From Corythucha ciliata (taxonomy: Eukaryota > Arthropoda > Insecta > Hemiptera > Tingidae), in contig CM075938.1 in assembly GCA_038030265.1 (NCBI GenBank), positions 49,345,189 through 49,409,188 on the forward strand: DNA of 64,000 bases, written 5' to 3'. Both the position numbers and the translations under genes were made by a program. The notes beneath the pieces were generated by a model, which worked only from the letters and a program-made list of their open reading frames with translations, ran no database searches and was not told the origin of the DNA. This document shows, one piece after another, positions 23,099 through 36,300 of the stretch. Position 1 is the stretch's first letter, and the number at the start of each line of letters is the position of its first letter.

Positions 23099-26000
23099 GT
23101 CAAGCTCGCGGTCTCTCTTTGTAAGATTCTCAAATAAAATCAATAATTATGTTCTTGGAGAGTAATAAAAATAACCATAAAAAGGGAAAGTACTCAACTA
23201 TTTAACTTTATTATTTTGTTTAAAAAAAAGAAAAGAAAAACACATCGTTGAGGCTGTGAGCTCGATGGACTTTGTTTTAAAATTGCGACCGGTCGCCGAT
23301 TTTCATTGCTTTTATTTTTGCACCGAAGAACTTCCCCCCTTCACCACACCATTTCCATCGCATAACGTCTCTCTTCATTTTGTTAAATGCCAACCAACCG
23401 TTGCCGCGTCAAGTTGACGACCAACAATGAAACGTCAAAACGCGGATGAAGCCGGTCCCGGGGAGGGACCGCCTTTTTTAAAGGCTTCATAAAAATTCAT
23501 GTAAGCGCACGCACCTCCCTTCTCTTTGCAATGATTATGGACAGGGTGATGAAGGACCACCAGGAAAAAAAAAAAACTCTGGCGGTGAGACAGTGCGTTT
23601 AGGTAATACGAGCTTGGGGTCAAATTTGAGATTGGGTGAGGTGAAGCGTGTGAATATGAGTGTGCACGGTAAGGAGGAAAGGAATAATTTTTTTTCTTAT
23701 ATAGCTTCACGAATGTGGGCTGGTCTAAACCGCAAAACATTATTAAAGAAGCCATGGTTAGGGGGAATGTGGGGGGGGGGAGGCTTATTGTTGCTCAAGG
23801 CAAAAATCTTTCAAGGGGCAAACTCCTATCAGAAGCTGAGCAATGTTGTATATTGCGGAACAGGAGAAATTGAAAACCTCCTCCACCTCACCCCACCTTT
23901 ATAAAAAATGATCGGTTAGAAAAATTTCGTTTTCAATCCACTCCCCCCCCCCAACCATCACGCACACACCCCATACTGTTTCAATCATTCTTTTTTTGTT
24001 AGCACGCTTTTCTCCCTGACCTTGCTGTACTCCTTGCTGAGAGGCCTGATTGAGTACGTCGTCACCCTTTAAGGACCCGTAAAAAAATCCACTCGTGTTT
24101 AGGGGAGGGGGGAGAGTATGAGCATGACCATATAGTTGTAATACGGCAACTTTTTACGCTTCGCCTACCGAATTTTGTGGAATGCATTGACATGCTGGAG
24201 GGGTAGAGGGGGGGGGGTCTCTCTCGAAACATTTGAGGAAACCGATCTATTGAAAAAAGGACTTGTGATTGACGGGGAAAAAATAACTGTCGAAAATCTC
24301 TCTCCCCTTGTTTTTGAAAGCTCAACCTGTGCTAGTAGGCTGAGCGGGATTTGGAGGGGGAGGGGATCTCTGCAGAAAAAAAAAACCCGAACTCGCCAAC
24401 AAATAGCCAACTCCACGAAATCTGTTTTGGAACTCCGCAAAATTGTTCTTTTTTAAAGCACCAACCCTGCGAAATTTGATTTTTGGAGTAACCAATCCCC
24501 TCGGATTGGTTACTCGGAGCCACATAGCGTGAAATTGGTTTTTCAACAACCAAATTTCGCGTGGTTTGCAGAGCTAATCTCGCAAAATTCTGTTTTTGAA
24601 GAGCCAACTCAACGATGTCGTTTTTTTAAGAAGCCAAACCCGGCGACATTGTTTTTTCTTGGCATCAAACCATCGAAATAGCTTTTCAGAAAGAGCCAAA
24701 TTCTCAAAATTTGTTTCTTAAGCTTCCGATCCCCCCCTTCCGAAATTGCTTTATTTAAGTTGCTAAAACCGCGATCCATCGACCACTCCTCCCCTCTGCA
24801 GTACTCCCTCGAGTATTTTTCTGGGTTTGCATTACAACAGAAACCTCAAACAGTAAACATTGCAAACGACCGATTCGTTCCGCCTTAATTTTCGCGGCGT
24901 GTTCGAGGGGTAAAACAAAAAACTTTATTCAAATATTTATCTAGTCCTGGTCTAAATACACCAAAAATCCCAGAAATTTTGAAACTCGACAACGAAAACA
25001 AAACACGATATATAAACGCTCAAAATAGAAACGAGTCCACCCCCCGCCATCCTTCCCACCCATTCAAACCGAAAACGGGTATTTCAACGATTTCTTGTGA
25101 TTGGAAATCGAAGATGACTCAAGTTCTAGTGAAAGTCCTTCCCTGGGATTTCATTCCAAACACTTTATCCGATTGGTGGTGGTGGGGGACGGAGGGGAAG
25201 TAAATCCTACTGATCACGGCCTATCTCTTGGTTTTTGTCGTGAATTAAATAACGATCACTTTAATTGTAATGCTTTCTTGAGAATCAGTCAAGGTTTCGA
25301 AGGTAATACAAAAACATTCCCAGAGCCAACCAGGTGTAAAAAAAAATAATAAAAAATGAAGTCAAGAAAGATGAAAGCAAGGTTGCACTAGATTAAAGGA
25401 CGGAACTAACGAGCAAATGATGGCATGCGTAGGGTTGTTGTTTGAGAAGGGGGTGGGGGATACAAAGTAAGTTACGTCCATTAAGGATTGCCCTAAAACG
25501 GTAGCAGGATTTGCCCCCCCCCCTTCCACCACCATGGGTATTGTTGATATCATTGCGTTGGCATAATAGAACCGTTATGACTTCCTCTTAGGGGTGACGG
25601 TGGTGGGTGGAGGGGTGGTGTGTAATTATCCTGAAGAGCGAGCTCGTTTTTCCTCCCTGTGTGGTCGGGAAGGATTATTTTTCGGTTGATCGCCTTCAAC
25701 ATCTCAATTCACTCGCGCCTACGAGTCTTATTTTTCGCAATAAAAAGACTCGGAACACTTTTACCTCGTTGAGTTTCTAGTTAACTAAGGATAAAGGCCA
25801 AGTTTTTGACCACAATAACTACATGTAAATTAATTTTTCACTAAGGTCGCTGCGGGGAAACACTTTTTGTTTTCTCTCTTTTTTTTTCTTCTTTTTTTTT
25901 TTGTGCAACACAATTGCAACCCAAGGCTGTATAAGGACATACACTCCTTCCTATAGGGGAAGCTGCACTCGAACACTCCCCTGAGGGGGTCGAACTATAT

Positions 26001-27321
26001 GGAACACACCCTGAGGATAGACAAAAAAACTGCATAACTGCATAATCTCGATGCTTTCGCCACTTTTCTTTTTCTTTCAATTCAAATTTTTACGTGTTTT
26101 TTTTTGTTTTGTTTTGTTTTTTTTTTTTTTTAGTTTAAAATCTTCTAGGAAGCGAGCGAACGTTTACAGCCTTATTATACCTTCAGTTAAAGACCTTTTC
26201 CTATTCCCCCGCGGCTTTTTTTTTCGCCCCGAAAAATGTTGGGGCGAACGTCCACCGCACCCCCTCTCCACCACCAAATCACCATTTAAACAATAATTGT
26301 GGGCAAACTCGAGAGAGGAGACCACGTGCGCGCGTTTCAGGGCTGACGCAAGAAAGTTCTCTCTCTGTCAGAAGAAGGGAAGATTTTTGGGGTACTTTTT
26401 TTTTAGCAATTTCCGAACCACTTTTACCACGTAGAAAGATGAAAAGAAGGAATAATCTCCTACGTGACCCCCCCCCCCTTCAATTGTCGTTAGCTCATCG
26501 TCCCACCCATAGGGTGCTGCTGGGTTTCTACAATTGCTTTTTAAATAACGATTTTCATAAAATCTTGTTCTCTGACGAAATGGTCGCTTTCTATCGCCGT
26601 TTTTTTTAATGGTTGCTTCTAAGGGCGAATTAATATCGTTTAAGGCCGCACCAAGCGTTTAATTATCGAGAAAAACCCGGGGAACAAACGCGTGCCGCCA
26701 CGTATTGTTGACTAATTCGCCAACATTTCTCACGAGGAAGTTTTTCTTTTGCAGAAAAAAAAAAGCGAAAGAACGCGTAATTTACTAATTAACTCCCCCC
26801 CCCCCCAAGTAAGGCAGCCAACTTGTTGGGAATTTTAAACCGCCCTCCCCCTAGATCCGACAATTTCTCGATAATCCTTTCCTTGAAGTTTTCTCCGATT
26901 CACGAACACATTAAGGATGTGAAAAGTGTGTCGGGAGTCGTCAACCCGTTTGCGCTTTTTCTGTTTTTAAGTTCAAGAGCGTGTTCCACAGCAAGTTTCT
27001 TCAAGATAAGACCCCCACCCCACATCCATACTTAAAGTATATAGTCCCCTGTGTGTCGGTGGTGGTGGTGGGAGGGGGTACACAAATCACCCGACTGGGA
27101 TTGATTGGAACCTCACGAAACGCATATTTTATCGTCCCGAACTAGATTTTAACGAAATTTAAAGTGGGGCTGGCGGGCTTGACAGAGATTCATATCTAAA
27201 AACCGTTCTGGTGGTGGAAAGGTTTTGATGCGTCTCGCGATGCATAACGAAATATGTCCCCATGTGGAGGAACAACGTGTCGTTCACTTGAAAGACACCA
27301 CGATTTCGGGGAAAGTCATTC

Positions 27322-27352
<31 letters not shown>

Positions 27353-30300
27353 TAGTAGAAAGTGGGTCTTTATCCCTCCACTCACCCCTTCCTTGCCTAT
27401 AAGTCAATGCATAGTTGAATATTTTAATAAAAACTACTACGACTCCCCTCCCTTCTCCAGATGAATTCAATTTCCTGGTGTAAACCTATAAAACGCCAAA
27501 AAAAAAAAAATACAATCAGAGCTCCAAAGAATAGCTTACACGATCCTACTTAGACGGCTCTTTTTCAACACCAATTAGTGATTTCCTAGCGTGACGCGTA
27601 GGCGATTCAAAGGGGAAAATGCATATAACAGTGGAAGATTCCCCTTACGTAAAACTTATACGTTTTTTTTTTTTTTTACGTGTAACGCTTCGACTTCGAA
27701 AATAGATGAGCAGACAGTCACAAAAAAAGGTTCGAACTGTGCTTAATCGATTATGTACTATACAGTTTGAAGGTAGAGATGGTGATGATTAGTGGTTGGT
27801 TGAGGGGGGAGGGGGACAGTTTCACTTTCACTCACAAGTGAATGTGGATCACATATAATTTCGGTCCACAATGAAACTTAAGAAGATTCTTTTTAGACAC
27901 CTATAAACAAAAAGAAAAGAACCGGGAGATGAATGAAGGCAGTTTCGACCGAGAGTGTCGTAAAAAGGACCAATAGAGCCCGCCCGAGCCAAAAAAAAAA
28001 AAAAAACAACAAAAACCAATTGCGAATCGCGCTCAGACGCGCTCTCCCTCGCGGAACGCTAGCGTTCTGGAACGCTTCATGTGTTAACACTTTTTTTTTT
28101 CTATCTCCAAAAAGGGCACATTTCCGAAAGCTTGCCGGGCTATAAATAGATGAAAAGAGGGGGATTTTTGAGTTTTCAGCGTTATTGGGGGGTTTGAATA
28201 GTCGTTTTCACGTTCTAGGAATTATCTTTTTCGCTCTGTGAGAACAGTATTTCCAGAATCATCTTAATCTGTGCAATTTATCACCAAATCCGCTAAAAGT
28301 TTGTTTCTGGGGGAGCCAAAACCGGGACATTGTTTTTTAAAAGCCAAATCTGTGATGTTCTAAAAGAGCAAAACTGACAGACATTGCCAGGCGTAGAAAT
28401 GGTTCACAGATCGATCGAGCGATGAATTTCAAAAATCCTGCGAAATTATAGTTTTTGAAAGCGGTAAACGCGCGAAATTGGGTTTTTTGAGAGATCCAGC
28501 GCCGCGCACTTGCGAAAAGCAGGAGCAAGACCAAGACTTGACAGTCTTGGCTTTCTCGGAAATTAAAAATGAGGGAAATAAATCAGTAACTTTTATAGTG
28601 CGGTACATTTAGTAAAATCTACCGCTCACGCGCCGAAAATGGCCAACCGCCATTCGCGCCACCATGGCGGCATTCGTTCAACATGGTTCAATACTGACTA
28701 TTTGCGCTTTACCTCAATGGACTATTCATGCCCGAAAACCGGCTAAAATGACCATTTGCGCGCTAAATATTACCAAATAGTTCCGGCTTCGAATAATTTG
28801 CATCTATGCGCACTAAAAATGGCTAAGCTAACGATCGGCGCCATGACAATGCCCAAAAATGATAATTCTTGACATAAAAATGGCCAAATCGACGATTCGT
28901 GCACCCAGAAACGGCCAAAAACATGAAATAAAATACCCATACAGGCCCTATTATTCATAATTGCCTACACAGACAACTCAGGCCATAAAAATAAATGGAA
29001 AAACTAACCGTTTGTGCTCGAAAATGATCAAACTGGCCATTCTTCTCTCTTCAAAGACCAAACTTGGCACCTCCGGCTCCAAAAATGACCAATCTGACCA
29101 CCATCGGACTCTGGAATGTCAATTTGAAGATTCATGCTGAAAAAAAAACGCATCGACTATTCCACGCCCTAAAAAGGGCCATCCCGACAATTTTCGTCCT
29201 AAAAATGGCAAACGAACATTCGCGCCGCGCGACGGACTTTTTGCTCCTAAAAAAATGCCTTGTTGGACTATCCAAACCCAAAAAAATTGTAAAACCGACT
29301 AACAAAACATTTGAAATTCGTACTCCAAAAGTGACCAAACTGGATAGATGCGCCCTAAAAGGAGATTGAAACGAGACCTTAAAACCCCGGTTTGGTGCAT
29401 AAATAGGGCGAGAAAGTGTAATCTGTTTAGTAGACGAGGGTTGATTGGACGGAGGAGGACGGGATTCGCGAGGAATGACCCGAGCAGCTCCCCCGCCCAT
29501 ATAATTGAAGGCACTTGTTGTCTTGAATTCTTGAGCCGAATTTAGAAGCGCCAGGAAAATCTAATGGCATACGGTGATTTTTCATCCCCCTCCCCGCCAT
29601 TATCATATTTTTTGTTGAGAAATGATTCGAGTGACCGCCCCCCCCCTCCGCCCAATTTTACTAAAGATCCGCCTTTGGAGGATAGAATTATTGTGGATCG
29701 CGAATCGCTTTTATGAAAAGAGAGGATGTGCCTTTCGAATCCCTTTCGAAGTGTTAAGATTTTTCATTCATTTCCACTTCTCTCCTCGAGAAAAACACAG
29801 TTTGCAGATTCCACGCTTCTGTTCATATGTTTCACACACAATTGGAGAACAAATTTATTTAAATTTACTTCTTGATGATGAAATAGCGGGTGGTTCTTCT
29901 TCGGTGGCACTAATTTTGCCTTCACGCTACACCGAAAACTTGAATTCAACGCGGAGAGAACGACTTAGCTAAGAACTCAGAACGGAAAAAGAGGAAACCA
30001 GAAAAATAAAAAATAAGATGATGATGAAGAGTGGCGGAGAAGGATACAACATTTTTTGTTTGTGAGTGCGCTTTTTGCCGAATAAGCGTATTCAGAGCCC
30101 TCTCCCTTTTCCCGTCAAACAGACTAGCTTTTCTTAAAGATCATCCCGATCATTTTTTCTGCAAGAATTTGCAACACACATTCCCGGAGTCTTGCAGGAA
30201 GTCTTGTTCTTGCAGGGCAAGTCTTGGTCTTGGTCTTGTTCTTGTTCTTGCTGCAAGAGTCTTGCGGGACTGCAAGAACCAAGACCATTCTTGCCCATCA

Positions 30301-33300
30301 CTACCACGCAGTGACTTTTAAAGCGCCAAAATCCGCCGAACTGGGTTTCTCAAAGAGCCAAATCCACGGAATTAAGTTTTTGAAGGAGACATATACCCTT
30401 CAGAAAGAGCCAAATCAGTAAAACATGACTTTTTGTGGTTCTCACTGTAGTCCTGTCCGAACAGCACCGTTGTCAAACCGTGATTTCGCTGAGTCAGTCC
30501 GTAGTCAGTCAGAAGTCAAGAGAGGATTATACGTTTGTAGGCCTGGTAATCGCCAGGCTTTTGGTACTGGCTTGCTTGGTTTCCGCCGCCACAAAATAGG
30601 CCCAGAAACTGGAAATTTTACTTGAATTAAGACTCTAAACAGGTAATTTCACTAAAAAGGTCCGAAAATAATGTCCATATCACGGATATTCGCAGCCAGG
30701 AACTCACTGATATTTAACTGACAATGATGTAATTCTGATGCGATCGTTCATTAAGCTTTGGACAATTTTGGAGCGGTTGGACCGGGGGGGGGGGGAGGAT
30801 ATCCCAGATTCGCCGACCTCTAAAACTCTCTTGAAATTTCAAACGTGGGCCTGAAAACATCCAATTTAAACCTATATTTGCCCAAGAAATGTTGCATTTT
30901 TTGGAGGTACGGCGTACGGCGAGTGGGCCTCTTCAGTCTACGACGCGGTCGGTCGTGGCCGGCTAGCCCGGGGTCCGAGCCCACAAACATTGAAAACTTG
31001 CAATTTTACGGATGCTTAACCCCGAAACCTGACACGAAACAGAATTCCAGAGTTTCGAGACAGACTCGAAACTGTCAATTTCGCGTATATTCATCAGCCA
31101 GTAAACTTGTAGTTTTGCTCAAATTAGGACACAAAATGGCTCAAATTAGGACCCGAACTTGCCAACTCATTCGATTTAAATTACGAATAAATTCAAGGCA
31201 TTCGGGACCAATTTGCCTAGGTTTCAGGCCCAAAAGGCCATGAAACTTGCAGCTTAGCTGAAATTCTAATTCCGTGAATATTAACCTTAAAATGTTGCAA
31301 TTGTGTGGCTGTTCGTCCGAAGACTTTGGTCATGGTTCTATGGTTACTATGAAAGATCCCCGGAACTACAAATTTCACGGAAATTATATATAACCAATAA
31401 ATAGGCACGAAACTCGCAGTTCCACAGATTTTTAGCTCAGGGTACTGTAATTTCACGCTATGAGTGCTGTCTTGGGCCTGAGTCGACTGCCTCTAGAAAA
31501 AAATCTCCGAAACTTCCAATTTCCCGAAGGGTAAAACCATAAACTATCAATTTGCAGATATTTAGGTTCGGATGATATAATGTTGTGGCTTATTTCTCTC
31601 TATTTTACCTGCGAATCCTGGTAAAAGTGAAAAGTTTTCATTCAATTGTAGCTGTGAATTGGGGTTGTTTTTGTTTTTCAATTTTATTTGCGAATTGGCG
31701 TTTTCTCAATTTTAGCTGTGAATGAGCGCCTTTTCTGTAAAGCTGTAGAAGCTCACGAAAAAACTGAAGGACTGAACACTAACACAAATAAAAAGTGGAT
31801 CTACAGTAAAAACTGTAGATCTGACCACCCTGAGCGGTGGCTCGCACGACTGAACGTTCTTTGCTAACTGTACCCTCTTGACTTTATGAGTCAGACTGTT
31901 GTGACTACAGGACCTTGTAGAGCACAAAAATCAGCGAATTGAATTCTGAATGAGCCAAAGTTGCCAAATTTTGATTTTAGAAAGAGCCAAACCCGCAAAG
32001 TCGGTCAGTGAAATCTGCGAAATTGATTTTTGAAGAGGCGAAGTTCCAGAAATTTGGTTTCTGACACTGCCAAACCATCGCAATGGCGTTTGAAACAGTG
32101 AAATCGGTTTGGGCCAAAATGGGTTTAAAGTTGAAATTTGTGTTCACGCATATAAGAGCCGCAAACGAACCAAACGAATTTTAGACAGAGCAAGAAATGG
32201 GCGAAATTGCCAAACTTGTGGAATTGTCATTTATAAGAGTCGCAAGGCGTGCGAAATGATTTGTTTAAGGCGTGGGATCTGTGAAACTTGTTTTTTTACT
32301 TGGTGGGGGGGGGGATGCAAAGAATAATATATGTGGAATCGGTTTTCTGGAGCTACAGCAACAAGTCGATTTGAGCCGATTGCAATCAAATCTGTACATT
32401 TTTGGCCAACCGTTCAGTCAGACCGAAAATTTTGGATTATTTTTATTATTTTTTAAGGCATTACTACTAATTACAAATGGTAATTAGCCTTACAGACTTT
32501 GCTTTAATTTCCTTTCCTTGCACACATTAATTCTACAAAAATTATTCTGTTCCAGGATTGCTCCACTAACCAAACTTATTTCGGATGCATCTTCCAGACG
32601 TCATATAGGTACGTATAACTTTATTATTGTCTTTTTCATTTATAACTTTATAATGTTGTTTATAGCTTTATATTTATATTATTATTATTATTACCAACGC
32701 TAGTGAACGCGTTACGCGTACTGTATGTCAGTACAGTTATAGGGAGACATTTTCTTGAATTATAGACCGAGCATTGTAGTCAAAACCCATAAAGCCCTTC
32801 GGCGCATAACTTTTTTTAACGCCTTTACAACGTGGCCGCATTGAAGGCGTTGCGTATCGATTTTCGTCTTCTTCACCCATGTTACAGAGGAAAAGGGGCG
32901 CCGAAAAGTCAATGAGCCACTCATTGCCTGAGGCCATGCATATTGACAGTATACATATCGATACTCTCTGCCAAAATTATCAGTTTTTTAAAGAAAACGA
33001 CGGATATAAAAGAGGAAGAAATCTCTTCAAACCGTGAAACCTCCCCCTCCCCACGGTCGAATTTCTATTCAAACAAAAACAAACCATAAAAAAATAGATT
33101 TAATCTTGAAGGAAGTTCTATACACAAAGATTGAGACGTTAGATATATAAAAATAGAAGCCTTCTTTCACACCCGTATCTGATGAAAGGGATTGGATTTG
33201 GTCTGTTCAAGCCTTCACTTCCGAAATATTTTAACATCTCAATTTCTCAATGCCGTAATTTTTACGGCGTGAAAAAAAAAAAAAAAAACGTTTTTTTTTC

Positions 33301-36300
33301 TTCTCGTTGACCTTCCGAAAAAAGTGGAGAAATGACGCTGTTACCAACATGTTTTCATGCTCTCAGGACTCGTCGTTATCGATGGCTTCGTTAATGGTTA
33401 CAGGGGACTTTTCTTTAATCAGTCGCTCTTCAAAGTCCTCCTTAATTAATTGCTTTCTACGAAGCGTGGGGCGGAGGAGGGGGAGTTTCTTATGGGATCC
33501 CACACATTAGTACTAAAAAGCTCGTTCGAGCTCAAAAATCGTATTCGTTTCGCATTAAAAAGAGAGAAAAAAAAGCGAGTGATTGTGAGGGTCAGGTTTC
33601 TCGAAACTTTTAAACAAAATGGAACAAGGCTCGTTTTTATTAGTATCAGTCGAGCTTTAAAACGTTACAGAAATTCTCTCATTGGTTTGACGTGACGGGG
33701 CGGGGGTGAGGGCGAGGCCCATGTGAATGAGGTTAGGAGAGTGAAGAAAATTCGAAGTAAAAAGATTTCTTATTTTGGTTTTAGAGAATTAATTGACCTG
33801 GAAAACATTTTCTAATTTTATCGCGAAATCTTTTAATTTTTTTCGTAAAACGAATATTAAAAGTTACGAAAGAGGCCATAATGAACAGAAAAAAAATTGC
33901 GTATAGAAAGGTGGCAAGACTTAAGTAACGAGGGCCCACGCTTAAAAATAATACGGGAATGCTTTCGGCTTCGTTGGACATTGAACTGGAACGTTATTCA
34001 CTCTTTCGATACTTAAAATTCCCTCCTTTCACGCGGGCTTTTTTTTTTCTTCTTCTTTTTAAGCCGTTCTCTGTCAAGAACGACCCCTCCTCGCCCCCTT
34101 CCGTTGGGTGAGCTTCATTGCATGAGAAAGGAATTGCGGACTCATTAACACCGTTCCTCGTTCAGTCAAAACTCTCCGATCTCTCTGTAGCAATTTCCTC
34201 TGTGTGGACATTTTTTATTGTATTGGCGAGGAATGATGGGGAGGGGGTGGGTAGGTCTTTTCACAGAAACCGGAATGCAAGGTTTGTGGCTATTTCCCTC
34301 CCTCACGGCGGTAAATAATTTGAAGATCCAAGCGATTGGAAACGACCCAGTTTTAATCGATTTGAATCGCCGCTCTGTACACCACCAATCAAAGCAAAGG
34401 GATTTCATTGACCAAAATCAATGAATACAGTATTTAATAAAACGTTTTTACACGGGAACCCCCGCGCCAGAAGTCGCGAGGTTCTCAGCTCGACTTTCTC
34501 ATACTTTTATGAAAGTAATTATGTACCGCTTCAGTAAAGTCATAATTTTTAAACCACTTTCCTTCCGGATGATGAGCAAGCATAAGTAAAATATTTCAAG
34601 TGTCAACTGCAAGGTGAAGCGGTGGAGGGAGGGTATTACTGTTATTCACCGGTATTTAAGTCCCCCCTCTCACCAAATACTTGTACAAGGCCTTGGCAAC
34701 AATCCAATTCACGGCTCATTGGACTCCCCCATGGCCTCTTCACACAGATTGGTATTGGTACGCGTCTTTTGTGTTGACAGTGAAGACATCCGTTCCCGAG
34801 TCTCAATTGACAAAAAAATATATTCGAAAGCTGTACAATCAAATAAAATCTATTGATATAAATGTTATGACAATAAATAACAATGGGTCTAGGGGGCGGG
34901 GTGAGTGGAGAATGCCATGCGCGAATTCAAAAAGATACAAACATTTCTAGAAATTTTCCTCTCGAGTTTCGAGCGTCCGTCACTTGAAGACGAAAGCGAG
35001 GAAGAGAGAAAAACACTTTCTATCTTTAAAGAGACACTGTCACCAACACCCTCATGCTCCGCGAGACTTTTTTAAAAAATAATCTCGTTCTTCTTTCTTT
35101 GTTTTGAACGTATTGTTTTTCTCCAAAGGCTTGGGGTTTTATGTGAAGCCATCAGCCACTTCAGGGAGTTTGACAAACTGGAGCCCTTTTGGTCCTCTTC
35201 CTGCGAGACTTGAAAGCCCCAATTTCGAGAATTCGGCACTCATAGAATTCAACACAAACGGGTTTTGCTCACTCTAGCCAATTTCGCAAGGCTGACTGAT
35301 TCAAAAATACATTTTCACAGGGCACTTTGAAAACCCCCAAATCCGCGGTGTTGGCAATTTGAAAAACCCAAGATACCGGCCGGCGTACAGTACTTTCAAA
35401 TTCCCTACCGCGCGGTGTTGGCTCTTAAAAAATCCCAAATTACCGGTGTATGGCACTTGCAAGATCCCAATTTCGCGGTGTTGGCAATTTAAAAATCCCT
35501 AATTCGCAGTGTGTGGCACTTTCTAAATTCAGAATTAATGGTGTTGGCACTTTCGAAATCGCAAATTATTAATAAATTACAAATCTGAAATTCACTGGTG
35601 TCGACACTTTTAAAACCAAAAATTCGTGAATTTGACTTTTGATGATATGAATTTCATCACCAATCTCATCATGAATCCCATCATTTGTTGAGTCTAGTAT
35701 CAAGTTTTGCTTGAGACACATATTATCTTATTTCTTAAGAATGGGGAGTTTCCCCGAAACTAGTCGGAAAAAATAATTAATAATAAAAATTCGTTGTGAC
35801 TACTCGACTAATTGTTTAATTTATAATTAAAACGACACACCAAAAGCAAATGTTAAATCAATTACGATATGAATTTCGCGTGGCTTACTTTTTGAGAAAA
35901 CCTGATTTCGCTGGTTTTGCTCTCTCAAAACCAGGTTCGGTGGATTGGCGGCTCCCTTTATAAATCGTTTTTGTGGGGCTAGGGGCTGGCAATGTTTTCA
36001 TCACGTGACTATTTTCCTGTGACCCGTGACGGACTTGATCCGTGTGAACGGCTACAAACCTTTCACGGGGTTCGTTTCCCCTATCGGGCGCGTCCCCCGG
36101 GTTGCGGATGGGGGACCCCACCATTGGGCCGACCCGCTCCCTGATACGGTGCGATGGTGGGTTGCGTCGAAATAAAGCGCACCGTGTGCGGTGGGGAGTC
36201 CGTTATCGGACACACCCATTGGACATGGGGGCCGAATACGACCCCGTGGACAAACAGCAGGTTAGGGGCTGTCCTGAGTCCGGGACAGAAGGGGGTGGCG

